The notes beneath the pieces were generated by a model. It saw nothing but the letters and a program-made list of their open reading frames with translations, was not told where the DNA came from and did not search any database. Shown here one piece after another: positions 43,977 to 53,208 of a stretch of 64,000 nt of DNA. The stretch spans positions 756,501 through 820,500 of the forward strand of contig OZ024848.1 in the NCBI GenBank assembly GCA_964017145.1, given 5' to 3'. The position numbers and the translations under genes were made by a program. This DNA is from Agrocybe praecox. Lineage: Eukaryota > Basidiomycota > Agaricomycetes > Agaricales > Agrocybaceae. Each line of letters opens with the position of its first letter. Position 1 is the stretch's first letter.

Positions 43977-45047
43977 CTAAAAATTCTTCTTCTGTTCTTG
44001 TGATTGTCCTTCTTCTTCCTTGATGAGTTTCCCATAGAAGTCTTTCAACTCCTCATGGTTCATGGCATTGATGTTGACTGAGGATCTGCAGTCAGCAGCC
44101 TTATGACCTTGTTTTCTGCATTTAAAGCAGATAAGTGGCCTGACTGACCTCCATCCAGAGTCAACTTCTATGGGAATAACATCTGGTTGCTTTGCCTGAG
44201 CAACAAAACCTCTCTGACTGCCTGAAAAGGGAGAAGGACTGGGGGCTGCTGGCTTAGGCTGAGACTTAGGAGCCTTTGAGAAGGGAGAAGAGGTAGTAGA
44301 GGTAGACTTGTTAAAGGCTTCCATCTGTCTCCACTGCCTGTCCAGCTTGGTAGCCCAAGAGATCCAGCCATTCAGAGTCTTAGGCATATCAGGGACATTG
44401 TAAACTTTTTCCCTGAGTGATCTGTTTAACCCAGTCTGAAACTTCTCAACCAAAGCAGCATCATTGTACCCAGTATCAGAGACCAATTCCCTAAAGCTAG
44501 CCACATATTGATCAGCAGTTTGACTCCCTTGCTTCAGAAGATTCATTCTATGCCTGGCTGTGCTTGCAGGGTCTGGATCTCCAAATACCTCCCTGAATTC
44601 ATAGACAAAGTCATCCCAAAGGCCCTCTTTGGAATAATCTCCATCCAGAATTTTAGTCTTGTCAAGTGCCCATTTCCCAGCAGTACCTTCTTTCATATAG
44701 GATAGAGCACAAACAACCCTTTGAAGGTCATCTGCAATTCCTTTCCCATAGAAATATAATTTGAGTTGACTGAGAAAGGTTTCTGCTTTTGACATAGAGC
44801 CATCATATGGCTCAGGGGGGGAAACCTTGATTCCAGACTGTGAACCAAAGGTAAGGGGACCATGACTAGCAGAGGGAGGATGGACTTCTCTAGCAGCAGA
44901 GGAGAATGGTGATTGAGTAGTTGGAGGTGTGACTGACTGTTGCTGCTGCTGCCTTAAGAGAGCCACCTCCTGGGTAAGGAGAGAGATTTGTTGAAGGAGC
45001 TCCTCCACAGAGGGAAGAGTAGTGGTAGGGGTAGTGGTAGTGTCCAT
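43977..45047 (-). CDS. Gypsy Gag, 356 aa
   Basis: ATG at 45047 (MDTTTTPTTTLPSVEELLQQ). An N-terminal coiled coil with a Gln run is followed by a retrotransposon Gag core (KVSPPEPYDGSMSKAETFLSQL, WDDFVYEFREVFGDPDP, ADQYVASFRELVSDTGY, FQTGLNRSLREKV). A single CCHC knuckle CFKCRKQGHKAADC lies at about 317-330. It stops with TAG at 43977, where the pol frame is already open. It forms the particle shell and packages RNA. Confidence 0.94.
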   Translation of the reverse strand: MDTTTTPTTTLPSVEELLQQISLLTQEVALLRQQQQQSVTPPTTQSPFSSAAREVHPPSASHGPLTFGSQSGIKVSPPEPYDGSMSKAETFLSQLKLYFYGKGIADDLQRVVCALSYMKEGTAGKWALDKTKILDGDYSKEGLWDDFVYEFREVFGDPDPASTARHRMNLLKQGSQTADQYVASFRELVSDTGYNDAALVEKFQTGLNRSLREKVYNVPDMPKTLNGWISWATKLDRQWRQMEAFNKSTSTTSSPFSKAPKSQPKPAAPSPSPFSGSQRGFVAQAKQPDVIPIEVDSGWRSVRPLICFKCRKQGHKAADCRSSVNINAMNHEELKDFYGKLIKEEEGQSQEQKKNF

Positions 45048-45561
45048 CTTGGTGCAGATAAAGTAGAGACTCTCTGGTGTGTGTGTGGGAGAAGCTATCT
45101 ACAAAAAGTGCCCTTGAGACTATACTAAGTAACTAAGAAAAACTATATACTGGATACCCAGTTGTCACCCCAAACACAGTGGGTCTAAACCTAGGATCAC
45201 AGGATTGACTACCTGGTATTTTTCTAGACCACCAAAGACAGAAACAGTTGGCCTGAATCTGCCCCAACAGTTGGTATCCCTATCTACAAATTCACACACA
45301 ACACACAGCAGAGAGTGAGAAATCCAGTAGAGAGAGATATGTCTTGAGGGGATGTTGAAATTGGGGAGAGAGAAATGATGTAGAAGATTGGGAGAATGTT
45401 GGAGGTTAAATGGTTGGTGATGATAAAAGGGATGATATATGTGGTGAGAGGATGTGAGAGAAAATAGTAGAAAGAGAGATGAATAAATTGGTGTAGATAA
45501 GTGTAGGTTGATGTGGGTAAGAGTGAGATGATGGATAGTGAGTGGTGGAGTTGTCTGAGAT

Positions 45562-45572
45562 AGCTTCAATCT
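45562..45572 (-). promoter_or_regulatory. Gypsy primer-binding site, self-priming type
   Basis: Two bases after the 5' LTR the sense strand reads AGATTGAAGCT, exactly complementary to AGCTTCAATCT inside the same LTR (45727 down to 45717). It does not look like the complement of a tRNA 3' end (no TGG). In the Tf1/sushi group the first 11 nt of the transcript fold back and prime at such a site. Confidence 0.65.
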
Positions 45573-45574
45573 TC

Positions 45575-46075
45575 TGTCAGGGCAACACTAAGATCAGTGT
45601 GACAAGGCCACCAACAAAGACAAAGCAAGAGAGAGAGAGAGAGAGAGAGAGATGAAGAGAGAGAGAGACACTCAATGGTTCTAAGAGATCACACCAATGA
45701 TAGTGGATATCCTAAGAGATTGAAGCTGGGGCTACAGCTACCTACATGTCCAGTATATATACCCTACAGCTATTCTAGAATATTCCTACATTACATCATG
45801 AAACAGAAGGATGAGTAAGACAATGACATCATAAAGAAATGATGAATAAGACAATGACATCATGAAACAAGGAGAAGAATGATGTGGAGCAAGTGAGGCA
45901 GTGCTCATGGGAAATAAAGATGATAAGTATCTAATCAAAGATCTGAGTGATAATCAAGAAGATAATTAAGGAGATAATCAAAGATGTAAAAGAGATAAGA
46001 TATCTACATAATTAAGAAAGGGAAAAATACGAAATAAATATAGAAAAATAGGAGAAAATAGGGGAAACCCTGACA
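45575..46075 (-). repeat. Gypsy 5' LTR (501 bp)
   Basis: Eight bp longer than the 3' LTR through GA-run length. It carries the promoter: TATATATA (45761..45754 on the sense strand) and 34 nt further the AGCTTCAATCT word complementary to the PBS. Confidence 0.95.
45717..45761 (-). promoter_or_regulatory. Gypsy promoter: TATA box and predicted transcript start
   Basis: Sense TATATATA starts at 45761. The 11-nt self-primer word AGCTTCAATCT starts at 45727, 34 nt downstream, the distance expected for a TATA-directed start. This independently supports the self-primer being the 5' end of the RNA. Confidence 0.55.
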
Positions 46076-47212
46076 GACCCATTCCATTAGGTCCCACAGG
46101 CGTCTGTTGGTGTATGCGATTTCTGTGATCCGAAGTTCAAAGAAATCGCGCTTAACATCCTTAACGGTTTTGCGAAATGCTTTCCACTTCTCATCGGTTT
46201 TATCCCGACGATAAGCGGCGAGCGAATTTGTGCACTCTTCATTCCACCACGGTTTGGAGTGCTTTGTGATTCGGGTCTCCTTTGCATGGGAATCCCACGC
46301 AGCGGTGAAGACATCAGCAAGTGCTTGCGCTACCCGCTCGACATCATCCCTGGTTTCGAGACGTCCCGCCTCGATGGCAGCGACCTTCCCTGGCATCTCG
46401 GTCTTCCACGCTTTGTAAGCATCGGAGCCCTTTGCGATTGTGAAGCGGATCACGTCTTCGACGTCATCCGCTAGTTTGACAGAAGCTATCAATGGAATGT
46501 GATCCGTTCGCCCCTGATGTTCCGGTGCACGAGTGACGCGACTTCTCGCTGACTCAGCAATCCCGTGGAATACCAGATCAATGACCGATGGCCGAAGTTC
46601 TGGATTGTTGGATATAAATGTAGGACCCGGATTGGACGGTTCTGTCCATTCTAGGTCTAGTTCGGTGGCTATGTCTAGCAGCGCGATAGCGTCCCACCGA
46701 TGATACGTGACATTGGGGTCCCATATTCTCAAGTGAGTGTTGAAATCGCCTCCCATATAATGGAAGCGGGGTAGTGCATCGACGTGGTCTTGCAGGAACC
46801 AAATCGCTGTGCTTCCTTCATCTGAATATACATTCATGAAGTTATAAGTCTCGTTGCCTTGGAACAGTGAGAGGACGAAGATGTCGCGATGATCAATAAG
46901 ATCTCGCCTCATCGAAGGGCGGAGCCTCTTGAGTCGTTTTGACACGTATGCCATGACCCGAGGAGGAATCTCCTCATTTTCCAGGGGGCGTACCATATAC
47001 AACCATGCAGGATGCACAGGCGCGCCGACGATGTTATCACCTTCCTTATTAGATGAGGAAGGCGCTTGTCTTATTATCCGCCAGGGCGGTTCTTGTACAA
47101 ATACGATGTCAACCGTATCGATTAACGTCTCGAGTAACACGTGTAGATAATCGTATTTCTTAGCTACATTGTGCGAGTATATACTAATCTCTCTGCCTAG
47201 GCCGTTGCGCAT
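46076..47212 (-). CDS. L-g ORF2, N-terminal APE endonuclease part
   Basis: ATG at 47212 overlaps the ORF1 stop as TAATG. APE-type endonuclease motifs: SHNVAKKYDYL, VFVQEPPW, MGGDFNTH, and RTDHIPL near the end of the domain. A linker follows (ETRITKHSKPWWNEECTN, then IAYTNRRLWDLMEWV) up to the gypsy insertion at GACCC; the frame continues at 39588. APE nicks the target for reverse transcription. No stop is present in this part. Confidence 0.92.
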
Positions 47213-49166
47213 TAAGCTACGGGAAGGGGGTTAGTACGATTGCGGATATTCTGTTGCAAGCAACGAACCTCTGCATATTTGCCATCGATCCAAGCACGAT
47301 CGAAGCGGTTGATCCAGAACTTGCATTTACGCGAGTTCGCAGCATGGTCCCCCTTGCAGTTGACACAGTGAGCCGTGTGAGGGCATGGCTGGCCAGCAGG
47401 GGTGGGTTCGAGTGGTGGGTTCGCTTTCGCGTTCCCTTTGCAGCATTTGGCGATGTCGCAGTGTTCATCTGCCCTATGTGGGCCCATGCAGTGGGGACAC
47501 GACGCGGCACGTTGCCTGCATCCTTTGTCAGAGTGGCCCCATCGCCAGCATCGCTGGCACAGGGGGACACCGGTGTGGGTGGTGGCTGGTTGAATCTTGC
47601 ACAGCCTTCCGAGGATCATAACAGACTTGTTGATGATCTGTTTGGCGCGGGCACCGGACTTGGAGTCCCAGATGTCGATGTAAGCCATACCCATGGTGCT
47701 GGCCGGAGAGTTGTGTACTATGCGCGCCTCGCGTGCAAAGTATAAGTTTCCGCCAAGCGGAGAGGACTTGAGGGCCCCCTGCACTATGTCGGAAGTGATT
47801 CTGGACGTCCTTGCCGTGTCGGTATAGTATGGGACATCCACAATGCGGATGAACAATGTGGCAACCGTGAGGCTGACAGTGATACCGGCAGCCACCTGGT
47901 TGAATGATGCGTTAGCTTGACCTCGAAGATACTCGAGGTCCCTTTCGTTGGCCACACCATCGGTATGGAGAGTGTATCCTGCATATGCCGGGGCCATAGA
48001 CAGGATTTGGAGTGTGGAGCCCCCGTCGTGCAAAGCGCGGCGGGCGCGAACAATGTATATGTTGAAGTTGCATGTTGGGATTGCGCCTTCAAACTGTATG
48101 AGGACCTGTCTTCTCGACGGTCCTCCTGTGACTTGCGCTTCGCGACTTTGTCGGCCCCGCTGCATTCTGATTGGTTGCCTGTGCTACTGCGCTGATAGGC
48201 AATTGAGGTGTGACTTTCGCGAGTTGCGCGACAGTCACAGGTTGTTTTGGTCCTTGGCCGAGGCGAGAGGCATATGACCCCTTGCCTGGCCCAGCAGTCC
48301 GACGAGAAGGAAGTGGTGGCACGATTCTTCTGAATCGAGTCTCCGGCACCTTGGGTTGTTGCATCGGCTGTGTGATAGCCGGTGCTTTGGGAGCGGGCTT
48401 CTTGGGTCCAGACCCTGAGGGTCCGGGCTTCTGAGGCCGTGTGGGAGGAGGGACCTCCCTTTGCTTCCCCTTGTCCGTGCGCGGTGGGGGTCACACAGTG
48501 ATGAGGGCTGCCTCACCGAGGCTGCCCCCACTGGATTGTTGGGGTGGGGTCTTTGGGTCCTCCACCATTTCTGACCAATCCCCTGTCATTGGCTGACCGG
48601 AATTGTTGACTTGCATGTCCTCCCTCCCCTGTATCATCGAAGGATCGGAGGGCGCAGATTCGCCTGGTGTTCACTGCGACATCGAACATCGTCTCAGCCA
48701 GGTGTTGTATGTCGGGGGCTCCTGCAAGGAGCTCATCCCGTTCGGGTTGGCTGGCTAGTCGTTCTAGCCAACAGTTGGTTGCCAGTAGGGCCCAGCGGAT
48801 CTGCACCACTTCGTCGTTGAAGCCCTCTTGGCCGTCGAAAGGTGTGTCGTCAATGCGTGGTACCGCTCCTGAGAGCAGTGCGCCTTCGGTGCGACCCCTC
48901 TTACGCGAAGAGGATTGTCGGGAGGTGGATCGGGAGTCGTGTGAGGATTCCCGGTCGTTGTCGTTGTCGTCCATATTCTCGTCTCGGACGTCTGAGTCGG
49001 CATGGGAAGGGGCTGGAGTCGCCTGCCTGCTGACAGGGACATCCGATGTGGTGGTCCTTGGGCTCGCAGACGCAGAGGACTGCAAGCGAGAGGGAGTGGC
49101 GCCTTGGCTTGTTGGTGGTGCAGATCGGCGTGTACCTGCAGCACCCCTTGGTGGCGTTTCGGCCAT
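47212..49166 (-). pseudogene. L-g ORF1, Gag-like protein, frameshifted
   Basis: ATG at 49166 (MAETPPRGAAGTRRSAPPTS), open to 48513. Coding similarity then continues in other frames (KQREVPPPTRPQKPGPS..., and MQQPKVPETRFRR at 48364) and again from about 48165 (QRGRQSREAQVTGG) to TAA at 47212. At least two frame breaks therefore separate three parts. The C-terminal part has three CCHC-like knuckles: CQRCWRWGHSDKGC, CPHCMGPHRADEHC and CVNCKGDHAANSRKC. ORF1 proteins of such LINEs bind the RNA. The stop overlaps the ORF2 start (TAATG). Confidence 0.8.
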
Positions 49167-49315
49167 TGTTGACGAACCAATAGTCGTACCGATTCGAATG
49201 TATTGTTACCCGAGTACTAGACCCAGTTCCGATCGTATTGCGAGTAAGAGAAAGCGAAAACACTAAGTTGCAAAAGTCGATGGTGGTGGTAACGAGTCAA
49301 GAAGAGATGACCATG

Positions 49316-49361
49316 ATTCCTTGGCCATCTGTCGAGCCTTACAACCGTGGCTAGAAGAAGT
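49316..49361 (+). pseudogene. LINE fragment L-f, right piece
   Basis: ATTCCTTGGCCAT (the L-g target duplication) continues as CTGTCGAGCCTTACAACCGTGG, the next part of RNase H (AICRALQPWLEE). It ends against the T-run of L-h. Confidence 0.75.
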
Positions 49362-51032
49362 TTTTTTTTTTTTTTTTTTTTTTAAATCAAAGGACCGAAG
49401 TCCCACTTGTATTCCGGTGCGCGATTGCAGTCCAGTCCCTACATTACATACAAAAGCATGCTAAGCAAGATTTAATACTATGCTATGTCTGCGAGGGCAG
49501 GCAAAGCCCGCCAAGATGGCAGACCGCCGTTAGGCGGTCGGGATGTTGCTGGTTCGATGGCGCTTGCACCATCGCAAGCGATTAAGCATTATGGCTGGGC
49601 ATCGAGCCCAACCCACAGTCCACACCCCGCCCAGCCCACAGTCCACACCCCACCCAGTCCGCAGTCCCCCCACGTTCCAAGTCGCATCGCCGCTTCCGCT
49701 TAGCCCAGGTGCCCCCGAAGGGTCGAGCCGAAGCCCACAAACCAAGGTACCCACTGAATGGCCCCGAACGCCCCCGTAGGGTCAGGACGAATCCCACAAG
49801 TCCGAGTACTAAGGCGCGCGCCATTGTAATGGCAGAGAGTCCGAAGTCTGAGCAAAGCACGTTCCGCAGTCCAAGAAGAGCATGTCCCGCAGGCTGAACC
49901 GTAGCCCAGCCTGCTTATCCAACCCCTGCGGGTCGCCTGAACGCAAACGCTGCATCGTTGTCATCCAGGAATTTGATCAGATGCACCAGGAGTTCCGGTG
50001 ACCGACCGTCGTGTTCGCGTGTATGCTTTGTACATACTTGCAATATGTGTGCGCGCGTCTGCAGGTGGTGACCGCATTCGCATGCATGGGGTTCTTGAAT
50101 GTTAAAGCGCTCGTAATAAGCACCAATGGGAGCGTGATTGAGGATGCATCTCATCATCCTCGCGACGTACGGAATGTGTATGTCTTTCACTTCACGGAGC
50201 CAGGTACCTTCTCGAAGGTACGTCGGCTCGAGTAAATCCCCGTCGAGATTCTTGAGCGGCAGGAAATTATGCCCTCGGTAATTGGGGTCTCGGAATAAAG
50301 TCTTCCAATCCTCCTGAACTGTTTTAGTGACGGCCTTTCGTACACTATCCAAAGAAGTAGCCGGGTGCTCCCCGACTGGTTCGACTTGAGCCCGACTGAT
50401 GTCATTGGCTTCCTGGTGTATTCTCCATTTCAGTTTCGATGGAACCTGAATGAAGTCTACTTTGCATGCGGCGTCTTCTTCTAGCCACGGTTGAAGAGCT
50501 CGACATATGGCCAGGGAATGTCCTTGGCCACTATGGAGGGTGGGGTCCAATGCTCGTTTGGCCGAAGCCATCGAGTCTGTGAAAATGACTATCCGTTCAC
50601 AATCGTCCTGCTGGGTGGCAAGGACAATCGCTGAGCGAATTGCAAAGAGTTCTGCATCCGGAGCAGTCACTCGTCCGGCAGGATGCGATACGGTATGAGT
50701 CCGTTCGTGTCCCCGGTATAGTAAGGCAGTCGAGACTGCCTGTCGTTGTACGTCGTTCGGCACCGAAGCGTCGACCGCACAATACACCGTTGTTTCTTGG
50801 CCTTGTGCTTCTCGGAGCACTTGGTTGAGGCCTACGCGAACCGCATCTGCCACCGCTTCGTCGGTGGGGCACGGTTCGAATGTGAATCGGTCGTCGAATA
50901 AATCCAACAACCTGTTTCCAGGGCGAGCCTCTGTCGCGACAGGCGAGAAAGTCTCAGTGAGTTCAGGGAGATGCCGGTCGATCTCCATGAGGGCCCCCCC
51001 TACCTTTGCTTTCTGGGCAGGGGTGAGGCTTG
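49362..51032 (-). pseudogene. LINE copy L-h, 3' part up to the assembly gap
   Basis: T-run, hairpin 49392..49403, 3' UTR, then an open ORF2 C-terminus from GVG* at 49915 back to SLTPAQKAKVGG at the gap. RNase H residues (VYCAVDASVPND, DAELFAIRSA, IFTDSMASAK) and the zinc motif are intact. How much lies in or beyond the gap is unknown. Confidence 0.85.
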
Positions 51033-51232
51033 NNNNNNNNNNNNNNNNNNNNNNNNNNNNNNNNNNNNNNNNNNNNNNNNNNNNNNNNNNNNNNNNNNNN
51101 NNNNNNNNNNNNNNNNNNNNNNNNNNNNNNNNNNNNNNNNNNNNNNNNNNNNNNNNNNNNNNNNNNNNNNNNNNNNNNNNNNNNNNNNNNNNNNNNNNNN
51201 NNNNNNNNNNNNNNNNNNNNNNNNNNNNNNNN
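51033..51232. other. Assembly gap (200 N)
   Basis: A run of exactly 200 N between minus-strand L-h and plus-strand L-i, probably a placeholder of unknown true length at a repeat junction. Reading frames across it are meaningless. Confidence 0.95.
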
Positions 51233-51254
51233 CTGCTAGAGGTGCTAATCCAGT

Positions 51255-51958
51255 GACCGGGAATCCTCACACGACTCCCGATCCACCTCTCGACAATCCT
51301 CTTCTCGAAAGAGGGCTCGCACCGAAGGCGCTTTACTCTCAGGAGCAGTGCCACGTATTGACGATACACCATTCGACGGCCAAGAGGGTTTCAACGACGA
51401 AGTGGTGCAGATCCGCCGGGCCCTACTGGCAACCAACCGCTGGCTAGAACGATACATAACTCTCTGGCCAGCACCATGGGTATGGCCTATATTGACATCT
51501 GGGACTCCAAGTCCAGTGCCCACGCCAAACAGATCATCAACAAGTCTGTTATGGTCCTCGGAAGGCTGTGCGAAATTCAACTCGCCACCACCCACACCGG
51601 TGTTCCCTTATGCCAGCGTTGCTGGCGATGGGGCCATTCCGATAAAGGATGCAGGATATGTGCCACGTCCTGCCCCCACTGTATGGGTCTGCACAGGGCA
51701 GATGAACACCGTGACATTGCCAAGTGCTGCAAAGGGAACGTGAAAGCGAACCCACCACTCGAACCCACCCCTGCTGGCCAGCCGTGCCCTCACACGGCCC
51801 ACTGCGTCAACTGCAAGGGGGACCATTCTGCGAACTCGCGCAAATGCAAGTTCTGGATTAACTGCTTTGATCGTGCTTGGATCGATGGCAAATATGCAGA
51901 GGTTCGTCGCTTGCGACAGAATATCCGTGATTGTACTAACCCCCTCCCCGTAGCTTAA
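51255..51958 (+). pseudogene. LINE copy L-i, ORF1 with internal deletion
   Basis: It begins inside ORF1 (ESSHDSRSTSRQSS..., PRIDDTPFDGQEGFNDE, ATNRWLER). At about 51450 it jumps over the middle of ORF1 to NSLASTMGMAYIDIWDSKS, with the frame changed. The C-terminal frame is open to TAA at 51956 and keeps the three knuckles (CQRCWRWGHSDKGC, CPHCMGLHRADEHC, CVNCKGDHSANSRKC). It ends in TAATG, as L-g does. Confidence 0.8.
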
Positions 51959-53208
51959 TGTGCAACGGCCTAGGCAGGGAGATTAGTATATACTCGCACA
52001 ATGTAGCTAAAAAAATATGACTACCTACATGTGCTACTCGAAACGTTAATTGATACAGTTGACGTCATCTTTGTACAAGAACCGCCTTGGCGGATAATAA
52101 GACAAGCGCCCTCTTCATCTAATAAGGAGGGAGATAACATCGTTGGCGCGCCAATGCATCCTTCATGGTTGTATATGGTACGCCCCCCGGACAATGAGGA
52201 GATCCCTGCCCGAGTCATGGCATATGTGTCAAAGCAGCTTGAGAGGCTCCGCCCTTCAATGAGGCGAGATCTTATTGATCACCATGACATCTTCATTCTC
52301 TTGCTGTTTCAAGGCAACGAGACCTATAACTTCATGAATGTATATTCAGATGAAGCCAGTACAGCGATTCGGTATCTACAGACCACGTCGACAAATTACC
52401 ACGCTTCCATTATATGGGAGGCGACTTCAACACCCACTCGAGGATATGGGACCCTAATGTCACATATCACCGATGGGACGCTATCGCGCTGCTAGACATA
52501 GCGGCCGAACTAGACCTAGAATGGACAGAACCGTCTAATCCGGGTCCCACATTTATATCCAACAATCCAGACCTTCGGCCTTCGGTCATTGATCTGGTAT
52601 TCCGTGGGATTGCTGAGTCAGTGAGAAGTCGTGTGACGCGAGCACCGGAACATCAGGGGCGAACGGATCACATTCCGTTGATAGCTTCTGTCAAATTAGC
52701 GGATGACGTCGAAGACGTGATCCGCTTCACAATCACAAGGGGCTCCAATGCTTACAAAGCGTGGAAGACTGAGCTGCCTGGGAAAGTTGCTGCCATAGAG
52801 GTAGAACGCCTCAAAACCAGGGATGATGTTGAGCGAGTAGCACAAGCCCTCGCTGACGTCTTTACCGCTGCGTGGGATGCCCATGCAAAGGAGACCCTTA
52901 TTACAAAGCACTCGAAACCATGGTGGAATGACAAGTGCACAAACACGCTTGCCGCATACTGTCTGGATAGAACCGACGAGAAGTGGAAAGCATTTCGCAA
53001 AACCATTAAGGATGTCAAGCGCGACTTCTTTGAACTTCGGATCACATAAATTGCATACACTAACAGATGCCCGTGGGACCTAATGGAGTGGGTCAAACAG
53101 CGCAAGTTACCTGCCTGTGAAGCTATCCAATACCAAGGACAGCCCTGCCACGGAATGGACTCCCTTTGGGATGCCCTCCATAACACCTACAACTCGGCCT
53201 CTGGCTGA
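51958..53208 (+). pseudogene. LINE copy L-i, ORF2 endonuclease part, broken
   Basis: ATG in the TAATG overlap (MCNGLGREISIYSHNVAKK), then a frameshift at the A-run near 52010. APE motifs follow in two frames (VIFVQEPPWRII; GGDFNTHSRIWDPN; RTDHIPL). A TAA at about 53047 and a TGA at about 53206 stop the linker. No functional endonuclease can be made from this copy. Confidence 0.8.

Larger units (their letters stand above)
39594..46075 (-). mobile_element. Chromodomain Ty3/gypsy retrotransposon (chromovirus), complete
   Basis: Bounded by LTRs of 493 and 501 bp (TGTCAGGG...ACCCTGACA) and a 5-bp duplication GACCC (39589..39593 and 46076..46080) of L-g ORF2. The LTRs differ, by eye, by one substitution and by lengths of GA runs (8 bp), so the insertion is young. 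The sense strand is minus: gag, pol (protease-RT-RNase H-integrase-chromodomain), PPT. The PBS looks self-priming. It appears coding-competent. Confidence 0.95.
36316..49315 (-). mobile_element. LINE copy L-g, full length (~6.5 kb), interrupted by the gypsy element
   Basis: Bounded by a 13-bp duplication ATTCCTTGGCCAT (36303..36315 and 49316..49328) within L-f. The 5' end reads CATGGTCATCTCTTCTTGACTCG; the 3' end has the UUCG hairpin and a poly(A). After subtracting the gypsy insertion and one GACCC (6487 bp) the element is about 6513 bp: 5' UTR, ORF1 (Gag-like with three zinc knuckles), ORF2 (APE, RT, RNase H, C-terminal Zn motif), 3' UTR. The domain set fits the Tad1-like fungal LINEs. It serves as the reference copy for the other ten here. 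Confidence 0.9.

Noticed and set aside
45165..45569. 134-codon minus-strand ORF between gypsy gag and 5' LTR
   Set aside because: Low-complexity Leu/Ser/His/Tyr/Thr composition in the leader region, no motif; probably untranslated leader.
47254..47745. Plus-strand 163-codon ORF opposite the LINE ORF1 knuckles
   Set aside because: Out-of-frame reverse of a GC-rich, Cys-rich coding region; the minus frame has the CCHC motifs.
50825..51447. ORFs spanning the N run (143 and 158 codons)
   Set aside because: They are open only because the gap translates as X.
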